The notes under the pieces: generated by a model
Database searches by the model: none
What the model was told of the DNA's origin: nothing
What the model saw: only the letters and a program-made list of their open reading frames with translations
Assembly (NCBI GenBank): GCA_036268295.1
Contig: DATAUK010000015.1
Span: forward strand, 19,926 to 83,925
Length of the DNA: 64,000 nt
Direction of reading: 5' to 3'
Source of the DNA: DATAUK01 sp036268295
GTDB lineage: Bacteria; Actinomycetota; Actinomycetes; JAFAQI01
Program-made: the position numbers and the translations under genes
Shown here: piece after piece, positions 25,396 to 33,925 of the stretch
Layout of the letters: each line of letters starts with the position of its first letter
Position numbering within the stretch: position 1 is the stretch's first letter

Positions 25396-25478
25396 ATCGG
25401 GTTGGCCTCACTTCCTTATGGACAGCCTTATTTCTAGCCTGTGTACGCCGGCGGCGCGCGCCACCGCACGGCTATCCG

Positions 25479-25484
25479 TAGCCT
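25479..25484 (+). promoter_or_regulatory. -10 box of leaderless ettA
   Basis: TAGCCT lies exactly six bases before the GTG start, and no ribosome site is present, which is the leaderless pattern seen at several starts in this window. Confidence 0.5.
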
Positions 25485-25490
25485 GGATCC

Positions 25491-27167
25491 GTGGCCCAAT
25501 ACATCTACTCAATGCACAACGTCCGCAAAGCCCATGGCGACAAGGTGATCCTCGACAACGTCACGTTGTCGTTCTTGCCGGGTGCCAAGATCGGGGTGGT
25601 CGGCCCCAACGGCGCGGGCAAGTCCAGCGTGCTCAAGATCATGGCGGGCATGGACACGCCGTCGAACGGCGATGCCGCGCTTGCGCCCGGATACACCGTC
25701 GGCATCCTGCTGCAGGAGCCGCCGCTCGACGAGACCAAGGACGTGCGCGGCAACGTCGACGAGGCGGTCGCCGACATCAAGGCCATGGTCGATCGGTTCA
25801 ACGCGATCGGCGACGAGATGGCAGTGGAATACACCGAGGAGCTCGGCAACGAGATGGGCGTGCTGCAGGAGGCGATCGAGCACGCCAACGGCTGGGACAT
25901 CGACAGCCGGATCGAGATGGCGATGGACGCGCTGCGGCTGCCACCGGGCGATGCGGACGTCACCGTTCTCTCCGGCGGCGAGCGCCGCCGGGTCGCATTG
26001 TGCAAGCTCCTGCTCGAGCAGCCCGACCTGTTGCTGCTCGACGAGCCGACCAACCATCTCGACGCCGAGAGCGTGCAGTGGCTCGAGCAGCACCTCGCCG
26101 CCTACCCGGGCACCGTCCTCGCAGTCACCCACGATCGCTACTTCCTGGACAACGTCGCCGAGTGGATCCTCGAGCTAGACCGTGGGCGGGCCTATCCCTA
26201 CGAGGGCAACTACACGACGTACCTCGAGTCGAAGTCCAGCCGGATCAAGGTCGAAGGCGCTAAGGACATCAAGCGCAAGAAGGAGATCGAGCGCGAGCTC
26301 GAGTGGGTGCGATCCAGTCCGCGGGCGCGGCAGGCGAAGAGCAAGGCCCGGCTCGCCCGGTTCGACGAGCTGGTCGCCGAGGCCGACCGTCATGCGCCGG
26401 TCGACATCGACGCGATCCAGATCCCGGCCGGCCCCCGACTCGGCTCGCAGGTCATCGAGACCGGTCAGCTCCGCAAGGGCTTCGGCGACCGAGTGCTGAT
26501 CGACGATCTGTCGTTCTCGCTGCCGCCTGGCGGCATCGTCGGGATCTTGGGCCCGAACGGCGTCGGCAAGACGACGCTGTTCAAGATGATCATCGGTGAC
26601 GAGAAGCCCGACGGCGGCGAGCTGCGGATCGGCGAGACGGTCAAGATCTCCTACGTCGACCAGAGCCGCGCCGGCCTAGACCCCAAGAAGACGTTGTGGG
26701 AGGCGGTCTCCGGCGGCACCGACTACATCAATGTCGGGAAGACCGAGATCAACAGCCGCGCGTACGTCGCGTCATTCGGCTTCAAGGGACCCGACCAGCA
26801 GAAGCCGACCGGGGTGCTCTCCGGTGGCGAGCGCAACCGGCTGAACCTCGCGCTGACTCTCAAAAGCGGTGGCAACGTGCTGTTGCTCGACGAGCCGACT
26901 AACGACCTCGATGTCGAGACGTTGCGGTCGCTCGAGGATGCGCTCGAGGACTTCCCGGGATGTGCGGTGGTCATCAGCCACGACCGCTGGTTCCTCGACA
27001 AGGTCGCCACGCACATCCTGGCGTGGGAAGGCACCGACGACCAGCCCGGCCGTTGGTTCTGGTTCGAAGGCGGCTTCAGCGACTACGAGCGCAACAAGGT
27101 CGAGCGGCTCGGCGAGGAGGCAGCCCGCCCGCACCGCGCGACGTACCGGCGGCTGGGACGCGACTGA
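25491..27167 (+). CDS. ettA: Energy-dependent translational throttle protein EttA (ABC-F)
   Basis: The 558-residue protein has two ABC domains and no membrane segments. Domain 1 has GPNGAGKSS, LSGGERRRVAL and LLLLDEPTNHLD; domain 2 has GPNGVGKTT, LSGGERNRLNL and LLLLDEPTNDLD. The linker between them (about 250-330) is rich in Lys/Arg/Glu (KDIKRKKEIERELEWVRSSPRARQAKSKARL), the family's tRNA-contacting arm. EttA binds the ribosomal E site and gates the first peptide bond according to the ATP/ADP ratio. Length and every motif match the family. The GTG start is leaderless. The stop shares one base with the next start (TGATG). Confidence 0.95.
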   Translation: MAQYIYSMHNVRKAHGDKVILDNVTLSFLPGAKIGVVGPNGAGKSSVLKIMAGMDTPSNGDAALAPGYTVGILLQEPPLDETKDVRGNVDEAVADIKAMVDRFNAIGDEMAVEYTEELGNEMGVLQEAIEHANGWDIDSRIEMAMDALRLPPGDADVTVLSGGERRRVALCKLLLEQPDLLLLDEPTNHLDAESVQWLEQHLAAYPGTVLAVTHDRYFLDNVAEWILELDRGRAYPYEGNYTTYLESKSSRIKVEGAKDIKRKKEIERELEWVRSSPRARQAKSKARLARFDELVAEADRHAPVDIDAIQIPAGPRLGSQVIETGQLRKGFGDRVLIDDLSFSLPPGGIVGILGPNGVGKTTLFKMIIGDEKPDGGELRIGETVKISYVDQSRAGLDPKKTLWEAVSGGTDYINVGKTEINSRAYVASFGFKGPDQQKPTGVLSGGERNRLNLALTLKSGGNVLLLDEPTNDLDVETLRSLEDALEDFPGCAVVISHDRWFLDKVATHILAWEGTDDQPGRWFWFEGGFSDYERNKVERLGEEAARPHRATYRRLGRD

Positions 27168-27964
27168 TGCGCGGTGCCTTCACCTGGGATCCGGCGCAGT
27201 ATGTCCGGTACGCCGACCAGCGCGGCCGGCCGTTCGAGGAGCTCGTCGCGCGGATCGGCATCGAGGCGCCGCAGCGGATCGTCGACCTCGGGTGCGGGCC
27301 GGGCTCGCTGACCCGGACGCTGGCCGATCGCTGGCCGGGCGCCACCGTCACCGGCATCGACAGCTCGCCCGCCATGATCGCCTCGGCAGCCGAGCACGCC
27401 GAGCCGGGCCGGATCGAGTTCGCCTGCGCCGACCTGCATGACTGGCACCCGGGGTCCGCGGTGGACATCGTCATCGGCAACGCGGTGCTGCAGTGGGTGC
27501 CGGGTCATCGCCAGCTGCTTGCCGGATTCGCCGGCTGGCTGGCGCCGGGTGGAGCGTTGGCGTTCCAGGTGCCGGATAACTTTTCCGAGCCGTCCCACAC
27601 CGTCATCCGCGAGCTGCGGCTCTTACCACGCTGGCGCGACCGGCTCGGTCAGGGCGCCGATCGCAGCGTCGCAGTCGAGACGCCGGAGACCTATCTCGAG
27701 GCGCTCGTCGATGCCGGGCTCGAACCGGACGTCTGGCAGAGGACGTACCTGCATGTGTTGACCGGCGATGACCCCGTCTTGGACTGGGTCAAGGGCACTG
27801 CGCTTCGGCCGGTGCTCGATGCCCTGGCCGGCGACCAGGCCGCGACACGGGAGTTTCTCGCCGAGTGCGGCGCACGGCTTCGCGAGGTCTACCCGGCTCA
27901 GGAGTACGGCACGGTGTTTCCGTTCCGGCGCACGTTCGCGGTCGGGCACCGCAGGGCGGCATAG
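27167..27964 (+). CDS. tam: Trans-aconitate 2-methyltransferase-like SAM methyltransferase
   Basis: The 265-residue protein opens FTWDPAQYVRYADQRGRPFEELVARI, a Tam signature, followed by SAM motif I IVDLGCGPGSLTRTLADRWPGATVTGID and the motif around DIVIGNAVLQWVPGHRQLL. Tam methylates trans-aconitate, a leak product of aconitase that inhibits it, using S-adenosylmethionine. It starts at ATG 27167, sharing one base with the ettA stop, and its own stop shares one base with the next GTG, so the three genes are probably translated from one message. Family assignment is good; substrate is inferred from family. Confidence 0.85.
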   Translation: MRGAFTWDPAQYVRYADQRGRPFEELVARIGIEAPQRIVDLGCGPGSLTRTLADRWPGATVTGIDSSPAMIASAAEHAEPGRIEFACADLHDWHPGSAVDIVIGNAVLQWVPGHRQLLAGFAGWLAPGGALAFQVPDNFSEPSHTVIRELRLLPRWRDRLGQGADRSVAVETPETYLEALVDAGLEPDVWQRTYLHVLTGDDPVLDWVKGTALRPVLDALAGDQAATREFLAECGARLREVYPAQEYGTVFPFRRTFAVGHRRAA

Positions 27965-28773
27965 TGCGAGGCCGCGCCGGTCTCGCGGCGCTGATGGCCG
28001 GTGTCGCGATCCTGACGACCGCGTCCGCGGTCGCGGCGGGCGGCAACGTACCCGGCCGGCAGAGCCGGACCAGCGACGTCGCTACCGCCGGCGGTGACAT
28101 CTATCTGTGGAGTACGCATCGCTCGGTGAAGCACGGCGGCGGATGCACGCTGTCGTTCGCGGTGCGGACCGCGACCACGCATCGGTCCGGCACGCTCACC
28201 GCCGGCCACTGCGTCGCGACGCTGACCGGCGGCCCGCCGTACGTCGTCGACCAGACCCGGGCCGGCGCGCACAACACCACCGATCCCGGGGATCGGCTCG
28301 GCGTGGTCGCTGCCGGCGACTTCCGGTTGGGAAAGCACGGCGACAGCGCGTTCATGGCGCTGGCGGCAAGGCGCGGCCTCACCGCGACGATCTTCACCGG
28401 TGGCGCGACCACCACGACGACGATTCCGGTCGGCGGCCTCGCTCGGCTGCACGCCGGTCTGCACGTCTGTTACTCCGGCGCGGCCTCAGGTGAGCACTGC
28501 GGTTTTACCGTGGTCGGCTCGGGGGCGACCGTGACCTTCCCCGAAGGCCACCACACCTACCGGATCCATCACGAGTGGCGGGCGACGGCGCGAAGCTGCC
28601 CGTCGCGGCCCGGTGACTCCGGCTCGCCGGTCTATTTCAAGCGCCACGGCCGGGCGTACGCCGTGGGGATCCTTTCCGGCGGCCAGAAGCACTCCGGCCG
28701 CTGCCCGTTCTTCTTCACCCCGATACGACTCGCGCTCTCGCAACTGCACTTACAGCTGTTTACGGCGAGTTGA
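27964..28773 (+). CDS. Secreted chymotrypsin-fold serine protease (S1 family)
   Basis: This 269-residue protein has an N-terminal signal segment (LAALMAGVAILTTASAVAAGG) and the fold of actinobacterial S1 proteases such as alpha-lytic protease and streptogrisins. The catalytic His is in LTAGHCV, a likely Asp in HGDSAFMAL and the Ser in RPGDSGSPVYF; CYSG...HCGF and RSCPS...GRCPF supply paired Cys. There is no obvious long pro-region, unlike streptogrisin precursors. The GTG start shares one base with the tam stop. The 3' end overlaps the convergent glbO gene by 14 bp. Targets are unknown. Confidence 0.8.
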   Translation: MRGRAGLAALMAGVAILTTASAVAAGGNVPGRQSRTSDVATAGGDIYLWSTHRSVKHGGGCTLSFAVRTATTHRSGTLTAGHCVATLTGGPPYVVDQTRAGAHNTTDPGDRLGVVAAGDFRLGKHGDSAFMALAARRGLTATIFTGGATTTTTIPVGGLARLHAGLHVCYSGAASGEHCGFTVVGSGATVTFPEGHHTYRIHHEWRATARSCPSRPGDSGSPVYFKRHGRAYAVGILSGGQKHSGRCPFFFTPIRLALSQLHLQLFTAS

Positions 28774-29194
28774 CAAGCGTGGTCGCTGCGTTGGTGAGGT
28801 AGGCCCACATCACTTCGTCGGCGGCCGGCGGGAGTGCCACGTCGTCGAGAGCGGCGCGCATATGGCCGAGCCAGACGTCTCTCGCCGTGACGTCGATGAC
28901 GAACTCGGCATGCCGCATCCGCAGCCGAGGGTGGCCTCGCAGCTCCGAGTAGGTGTGCGGTCCGCCCCAGTACTGCTCGAGGAACATCAGCAAGCGCTGG
29001 GCCGCCGCAGCCCAGTCGTGATCGGGATAGATCGCGGTCATGACCGGATCCTGTGAGACCCGCGCATAGAAGCCGCTCACGATCGCCTCGAAGGTGTCGT
29101 GGCCGCCGACCGAGTCGTAGAACGTCGGGGCGGAATCGGTGCCGTCGATCGAGATCGGCTGCGGACCTGGTGGCTGCACCACACCATCCTGCAT
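28760..29194 (-). CDS. glbO: Group II truncated haemoglobin (trHbO)
   Basis: The 144-residue protein has the two-over-two truncated globin fold. It shows GGHDTFEAIVSGFYARVSQDP (with the B10 Tyr in FYARV), the CD-region Tyr in AIYPDHDW, the EQYWGGP corner, the proximal His in HPRLRMRHAEF and the G8 Trp in DVWLGHM. Group II globins bind oxygen very tightly and have been tied to peroxide and nitric oxide chemistry near the respiratory chain. The ATG at 29194 gives the usual length. It is divergent from the HNH gene, an order also known from M. tuberculosis glbO. Confidence 0.88.
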   Translation of the reverse strand: MQDGVVQPPGPQPISIDGTDSAPTFYDSVGGHDTFEAIVSGFYARVSQDPVMTAIYPDHDWAAAAQRLLMFLEQYWGGPHTYSELRGHPRLRMRHAEFVIDVTARDVWLGHMRAALDDVALPPAADEVMWAYLTNAATTLVNSP

Positions 29195-29271
29195 CACGGT
29201 CGGAGTGGCACTCTCGGTGATGTCACTCGACGCTGCGCCGCGGATCAGGGAGGATAACCCCAGGAGGACGC

Positions 29272-29796
29272 GTGAGCAGTGCGTTGGTGCTGAACGCGAC
29301 GTACGAGCCCTTGTGCGTCGTCGCATCTCGCCGTGCGGTCATCCTGGTCCTCACCGGCAAGGCGGTCACGGTCGAGGCGTGCGACACCGAACTGCACAGC
29401 GAGCGGGTCACGCTTCGGGTGCCGATCGTGGTGCGCCTCACTCGGTTCGTGCGGGTGCCCTACCGCGCGGCCGTCCCGCTGACCCGCCGGGCGGTCTTCG
29501 CCCGTGACGGCGGCCGCTGCGTCTACTGCCGGGCGCCGGCGACGAGTATCGACCACGTGCAGCCGCGCAGCCGTGGCGGCATGCATGTCTGGGAGAACGT
29601 GGTGTCCTGTTGCCGCCGCTGCAACCACACGAAGGCCGACCGGGTGATCACCGAGCTGGGCTGGCGGATGCCGCGCCAACCGGAGGCGCCGACCGGGGTG
29701 GCCTGGCGGGTGCTGGGCGCCGGACGGATGGATCCGCAGTGGCGTCCCTACCTCGCCGACCCGGCGATCGACGACGTGGAGCAGATCACCGCGTAG
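29272..29796 (+). CDS. HNH endonuclease family protein
   Basis: This 174-residue protein starts SSALVLNATYEPLCVVASRRAVILVLTGKA, the N-terminal signature of the actinobacterial and cyanobacterial housekeeping HNH family, and carries the nuclease centre RDGGRCVYCRAPATSIDHVQPRSRGG...ENVVSCCRRCNHTKADR. Two C-x-x-C pairs should bind zinc, and D-H followed by the N-H pair should bind the catalytic metal. The start GTG follows AGGAGG at a normal distance. It is not next to any mobile element, and its conserved position beside glbO argues for a core function, which remains unknown. Confidence 0.87.
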   Translation: MSSALVLNATYEPLCVVASRRAVILVLTGKAVTVEACDTELHSERVTLRVPIVVRLTRFVRVPYRAAVPLTRRAVFARDGGRCVYCRAPATSIDHVQPRSRGGMHVWENVVSCCRRCNHTKADRVITELGWRMPRQPEAPTGVAWRVLGAGRMDPQWRPYLADPAIDDVEQITA

Positions 29797-29841
29797 GACG
29801 TGACCGGACGCGGCCTGACCGGAATCCGCAGGACTAGGCCG

Positions 29842-29847
29842 TACCCT
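29842..29847 (+). promoter_or_regulatory. -10 box of leaderless DUF4232 lipoprotein gene
   Basis: TACCCT lies six bases before the GTG at 29854, with no ribosome site between them. Confidence 0.5.
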
Positions 29848-29853
29848 CGATCC

Positions 29854-30510
29854 GTGAACACCCGCCTTGTGGTTCTCGGTCTCGGCGTCGTGGCCCTGGT
29901 GGCCGGATGCGGCTCCGGCTCGTCGAGCGGAGGTGGCGCCGCGCAGTCTCCGTCCGCAGCGGCCAGCACGCCCGCGCCGACGCCGACACACTCCGATCAC
30001 CATCACTCGGCGTCAGCGTCAGCGTCAGCGTCGGCATCGTCCTCGCCGAGCCCGACCGCGACCGTGACGGTGACCACAGCGCCGGCCGTTCAGCGCTGCT
30101 TCTCGATCCACCTTGCACTCTCGCTCGGGGTGAGCCAGGGCACAGCCGGTACGTCGTACCAGACCATCGTGTTCACCAACACCGGCACCGTGCCGTGCAC
30201 GTTGATCGGCTATCCGGGGGTCTCCTTCGACAACACCGAGGGTGCGCTGATCGGCAAGCCTTCGACCGAGGACGCCGGCAAGCGCAAGCTCGTCAAACTT
30301 GCGGTCGGCGGTCAGGCGAACGCCCTGCTTCGCCAGCCCGACTCGGGGAACTTCTCGAAGTCAGCCTGTCACCCGAAGACGGCGTACGAGCTGCGGGTCT
30401 ACCCGCCGGGAGAGACTGTGCCGCTGTTCGTCAAGGATGCCGCCAAGGTCTGCTCGACCGGTGCGGGACGCTCTGGGGTCCGCCCGGTCGCGGCCGGCAG
30501 TGGCGGTTAA
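29854..30510 (+). CDS. DUF4232-type lipoprotein with Ser/Ala/His-rich linker
   Basis: The 218-residue protein has a lipoprotein signal (VVLGLGVVALVAGC), a low-complexity linker (SDHHHSASASASASASSSPSPT) and a C-terminal DUF4232 beta-sandwich at about 80-205, starting C-F-S-I-H-L and containing TIVFTNTGTVPCTLIGYPGVSFD. Two Cys pairs could form disulfides. DUF4232 proteins are common extracytoplasmic lipoproteins of actinobacteria with unknown role. The amidase gene starts four bases after its stop, so they are likely co-transcribed. Confidence 0.8.
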   Translation: MNTRLVVLGLGVVALVAGCGSGSSSGGGAAQSPSAAASTPAPTPTHSDHHHSASASASASASSSPSPTATVTVTTAPAVQRCFSIHLALSLGVSQGTAGTSYQTIVFTNTGTVPCTLIGYPGVSFDNTEGALIGKPSTEDAGKRKLVKLAVGGQANALLRQPDSGNFSKSACHPKTAYELRVYPPGETVPLFVKDAAKVCSTGAGRSGVRPVAAGSGG

Positions 30511-30513
30511 CCG

Positions 30514-31926
30514 GTGGGCGAGCTCCACGATCTGACGCTGCTCGAGCAAGCCGAGGCGATCCGCACCAAGACCGTCTCGCCGGTCGAGATCGCCGAGCAC
30601 TACCTCGGTCGGATCGATCGCATCAACGACTCGGTCGGTGCCTTCGTTACGGTCACTCCCGAGCTGGCGCTCGAGGCGGCCCGACGGGCCGAACAGGCCG
30701 TTGCCGACGGTGACCACCTGCCGCCGCTGCACGGGGTGCCGACCGCGGTCAAGGACCTCAACCTCACCGCGGGGGTGCCGACTCGATTCGGTACGGCGGC
30801 GTGGGAGCCGCTCGACCTCGGCATCGACGACTTCATGGTCAGCAAGCTCAAAGCCGCTGGGCTGATCTCACTCGGCAAGACCAACACCCCGGAGTTCGGA
30901 CTGCCCTGCTACACCGAGCCCGACATCGCGCCGCCCGCTCGCACGCCTTGGGATCTGGAGCGCTCGGCCGGCGGTTCGAGTGGCGGCGCCGCCGCGGCGA
31001 CCGCGGCCGGGCTGGTGCCTGCGGCACAGGGCAGCGACGGCGGTGGCTCGATCCGGATCCCGTCGAGCCTGTGTGGGCTGTTCGGTATCAAGCCGTCCCG
31101 CGGCCGGGTCTCGAACGCGCCGATCAGCGCGGAGATCAGCGGCCTGTCCACGAACGGCCCGCTGGCAAGGACGGTTCGCGATGCCGCCGCGCTGCTCGAC
31201 GCGATGACCGGGCCGGCGCCGAGTGACTGGACCTGGGCGCCGCCACCGGCGACGTCGTTCCTGGCTGCCTGCGACCAGCCGCCGGCCGGCCTCACCATCG
31301 GGCGCTATGCGACTCCGGTGGTCGGCGACGCCGACCCGCATCCGGACTGCATTGCGGCGTACGACGCGGCAACCGCCTTGCTGACCGACCTTGGCCACAC
31401 CGTCGTCGATCACGTGCCGACTTTTGCGGCCGATCTGGTCGGAGCGTTCGAGATCGTCTGGGCGATGGAGTTCCTGGCGTTGCCGATCGAGGCGGCCGAC
31501 GTGCCAAAACTGCGACCGCTGACCCGCTGGATCAGGGAACGCGGCGAGGCGGTGTCGGGTGCCGAATTTCACCAGGCGCTTGCGACGTTGCGACTGGCAG
31601 CGCGCGCCGAGATCGAGTCGACCCAGATCTATGACGCCGTGCTGACGCCGACCCTTGCGCAGCCACCGCCGCTTGTCGGCCAGCTCCGCAACGACGCCGA
31701 CCCGGCCGAGGATTTCGAGGCGCAGAAACGATTTACGCCGTTCACCGCGCCGTACAACATGTCGGGACAGCCGGCGGTGTCGATGCCGCTGTTCTGGAAT
31801 GATGCCGGCCTGCCGATCGGAATTCAGCTGATCGGACGGCCGTGTGATGAGCTCATGCTGGTCCGGCTCGCCGCCCAGCTCGAGGCTGCCATGCCGTGGA
31901 CACACCGCCGACCGGCCTGCTGGTAG
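30514..31926 (+). CDS. Amidase (amidase signature family)
   Basis: This 470-residue enzyme hydrolyses carboxamides. The Ser-Ser-Lys triad is visible: Lys in GVPTAVKDLN, the bridging Ser in RSAGGSSGGAAAATAAGLVP and the nucleophile in GSDGGGSIRIPSSLCGLFG. The C-terminal part (MSGQPAVSMPLFWNDAGLPIGIQLIG) is typical of the family. Substrate specificity is not evident; the protein lacks the conserved context of GatA (no gatB/gatC). GTG 30514 is chosen because it lies just after the previous stop and gives the usual N-terminus. Confidence 0.87.
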   Translation: MGELHDLTLLEQAEAIRTKTVSPVEIAEHYLGRIDRINDSVGAFVTVTPELALEAARRAEQAVADGDHLPPLHGVPTAVKDLNLTAGVPTRFGTAAWEPLDLGIDDFMVSKLKAAGLISLGKTNTPEFGLPCYTEPDIAPPARTPWDLERSAGGSSGGAAAATAAGLVPAAQGSDGGGSIRIPSSLCGLFGIKPSRGRVSNAPISAEISGLSTNGPLARTVRDAAALLDAMTGPAPSDWTWAPPPATSFLAACDQPPAGLTIGRYATPVVGDADPHPDCIAAYDAATALLTDLGHTVVDHVPTFAADLVGAFEIVWAMEFLALPIEAADVPKLRPLTRWIRERGEAVSGAEFHQALATLRLAARAEIESTQIYDAVLTPTLAQPPPLVGQLRNDADPAEDFEAQKRFTPFTAPYNMSGQPAVSMPLFWNDAGLPIGIQLIGRPCDELMLVRLAAQLEAAMPWTHRRPACW

Positions 31927-31959
31927 CCGGGTGTGGCGAATTCGATAGGTTCACCGGTT

Positions 31960-32307
31960 GTGAGAACTCGTTTGGTGAAGCGGTTCGCCGTCATCGCGAC
32001 CGGCGCCGCGGTGTCCGTCCTCGTCACTGCCGGACCAGTGCTGGCCGGCACGAAGCCCGATGACGGGGAGGGACATGGTCACCCGCTCGGCCTCGGCAAC
32101 ACCCTCCTGCTGTTCGTCGTGGTGCCGGTAGCAGCGTCTCTGCTGATCTCCGCCCTCGCCGTCCTGCCGTCCTCGCTGTCGAAACCGCGTTACCGCCCAG
32201 GCAAGCCGTGGGACCACGAGCCGCTTTGGATCGGCGGCCCGAGCGAATCACAGGCCGTCGCTCCCACTGACACCAATGCACGAGGTGGCGCCAGTGCCGA
32301 GTGGTGA
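31960..32307 (+). CDS. aa3-type cytochrome oxidase accessory subunit CtaJ-like
   Basis: The 115-residue protein has an N-terminal hydrophobic segment (FAVIATGAAVSVLVTAGPVLA), a short hydrophilic loop, a second membrane helix (LLLFVVVPVAASLLISALAVLP) and the motif RYRPGKPWDHEPLWIGG. The YRPG-x-x-W-x-x-E-P-L-W block is the hallmark of actinobacterial CtaJ, found in the cytochrome bc1-aa3 supercomplex. The extra N-terminal segment is longer than usual. TAGGTT (31946-31951) is eight bases before the GTG start. DUF5130 follows with overlap, the expected neighbour. Confidence 0.72.
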   Translation: MRTRLVKRFAVIATGAAVSVLVTAGPVLAGTKPDDGEGHGHPLGLGNTLLLFVVVPVAASLLISALAVLPSSLSKPRYRPGKPWDHEPLWIGGPSESQAVAPTDTNARGGASAEW

Positions 32308-32677
32308 GGCATTCACCCACGATCAGATCCGCGACATCGAACGGGTGGTGGAGACCGCCAACGATCAGACCGGACTGGTCTTCTCGGTATGTATCGGCGG
32401 CGCCGACGGTGACATCCGCGACGAGGCCGAGCGGCTGCATGCCGCGCTCGGCCCGTCGGCTTCCGACGCGGTCCTGGTGGTCATCTCGCCGGGGGACCGG
32501 CTGCTGGAGATCGTCACCGGTGAGCAGTCCGCGCGTCGACTCTCCGACCGGGCCTGCGCGCTTGCTGCGCTGTCGATGACTACGTCGTTCGCCGGTGGCG
32601 ATCTGGTCGGCGGCATCGTCACCGGGGTTCGCATGATGGCCGAGGCAACCAGCAAGTCCGCCACTGCGCCACGCTGA
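32276..32677 (+). CDS. DUF5130 (TPM-like) protein
   Basis: This 133-residue protein has the TPM/DUF5130 alpha-beta fold: HDQIRDIERVVETANDQTGLVFSVCIGGADGDIRDEAERLHAALG, VLVVISPGDRLLEIVTGEQSARRLSDRACALAALSMT. It lacks membrane helices, unlike longer TPM proteins. Function is unknown, and it is usually next to the small cytochrome oxidase gene. The ATG at 32276 overlaps the ctaJ-like gene by 32 bases; GTG 32294 is an alternative. It corresponds in place to Rv2468c of M. tuberculosis, from memory. Confidence 0.78.
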   Translation: MHEVAPVPSGEAFTHDQIRDIERVVETANDQTGLVFSVCIGGADGDIRDEAERLHAALGPSASDAVLVVISPGDRLLEIVTGEQSARRLSDRACALAALSMTTSFAGGDLVGGIVTGVRMMAEATSKSATAPR

Positions 32678-32720
32678 TCAAACCCGTTCTTCGCGCTCGC
32701 CCGATGGGAGAGTGTGACGG

Positions 32721-33920
32721 GTGAGGGCAAAGTCGACGTCCCCAACCAAGCGCGCGGCGCCGGCCAAGCGAACCGCCGCAGCCAAGCGCTCAGCGCCAGC
32801 CGGACGCACCGCAACTGCTACGGCTGGGGCCTCGCCGATGCCGGTACCGGCGCTGCTGCGCGATCTCGCCGGCTGGGCCTGGCGGGTGCTGGTCCTGCTC
32901 CTCGCGGCGTACCTGCTGCTGCGGTTCCTCGACCTGTTCTACCTGATCATCCTGCCGTTCTTCGCGGCGATGTTCGCCACGTCGCTGGCCTATCCAGCGG
33001 TCCGGTTGCTGCGAAACCACGGCTTCAGCCGGCTGTGGTCGACCTGGGTCAGCATGCTGATCGCCTTGATCGTCTTGACCGGGGTCGCGGTCTTCGTGGT
33101 TGACCGAGCGGTGTCCCAATATCCTGCTCTCGTCACGCAGTTCTCAGCGGCGGTCACGAACTTCCGCCACTTCCTGACCCACGATCTGCACGTCAAGTCC
33201 TCGTCGACGGCGGGCATCGGCAACACGATCACGACCTACCTCACCAAGCACCAGTCAGCGGTCGCCGCTGGAGCGCTGTCCGGGATCACCACGGTCGCGG
33301 AGATCCTCGCGGGGGCGCTGCTGTGGTTCTTCATGACGTTCTTCCTGCTCTACGACGGGGACGCCATCTGGGGCTGGGTGGTCGGCCTGTTTCCCGTGAC
33401 CGCCCGTGACCGAGTGGTCGGCGCCGGCCTGCAGGCGTGGGACCGGCTGGCCGGGTTCGTCCGCGGCACGTTCATCATCGCGGTGATCCATGCCGTCGTC
33501 GCTGCGGTGACGCTGAGCATTCTGCGGGTGCCGCTGGTCGCGCCGTTAACCCTGCTGATCTTCATCGGCAGCTTCTTGCCGATCGTCGGCTCCGCTATCT
33601 TCGGCTCACTCGCGGTCGCGATCACGCTGGTGGCCCGCGGCACAGTGTTCGGCGCGATCCTCGCGGCCGTGCTCATCGTCGACAACCAGATCGAGGCGCA
33701 CTATCTCCAGCCGATCCTCGTCGGTCGGTACGTCCGGCTGCATCCGCTTGCGGTCGCGGTGTCGATCGCGGCCGGCGCGGTGCTGGCCGGGATCGCCGGC
33801 GCGGTGATCGCGGTGCCGTTCGTCGCAGTGGTCTACGCCGTACTCCGCTATCTCGCAGTCGGCGAGGACGAACCGGCCGAGGAAGCCACGTCGGACAAAC
33901 TGGTCCCCGAAACCCCCTAA
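32721..33920 (+). CDS. AI-2E/PerM family membrane permease with a basic N-terminal tail
   Basis: The 399-residue protein has about eight membrane helices and the family motifs FYLIILPFFAAMFATSLAYPAVRLL, GALLWFFMTFFLLYDGD and IFIGSFLPIVGSAIFGSLAVAITLV, then DNQIEAHYLQPILVGRYVRLHPLAVAVSI, the best mark of the AI-2E transporter superfamily. Members export autoinducer-like or other small molecules, or act as Na+/H+ antiporters; the role here is open. The first ~38 residues are Lys/Ala/Ser/Thr/Pro-rich (AAPAKRTAAAKRSAPAGRT), like a histone H1 tail, and should face the cytoplasm. The GTG start follows GGGAG somewhat distantly. Confidence 0.85.
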   Translation: MRAKSTSPTKRAAPAKRTAAAKRSAPAGRTATATAGASPMPVPALLRDLAGWAWRVLVLLLAAYLLLRFLDLFYLIILPFFAAMFATSLAYPAVRLLRNHGFSRLWSTWVSMLIALIVLTGVAVFVVDRAVSQYPALVTQFSAAVTNFRHFLTHDLHVKSSSTAGIGNTITTYLTKHQSAVAAGALSGITTVAEILAGALLWFFMTFFLLYDGDAIWGWVVGLFPVTARDRVVGAGLQAWDRLAGFVRGTFIIAVIHAVVAAVTLSILRVPLVAPLTLLIFIGSFLPIVGSAIFGSLAVAITLVARGTVFGAILAAVLIVDNQIEAHYLQPILVGRYVRLHPLAVAVSIAAGAVLAGIAGAVIAVPFVAVVYAVLRYLAVGEDEPAEEATSDKLVPETP

Positions 33921-33925
33921 CCCCG

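Noticed and set aside
29272..29796. HNH protein as a sign of a mobile element or restriction system
   Set aside because: It is the small housekeeping HNH family in a conserved place next to glbO, with no integrase, methylase, intron or repeat ends nearby.
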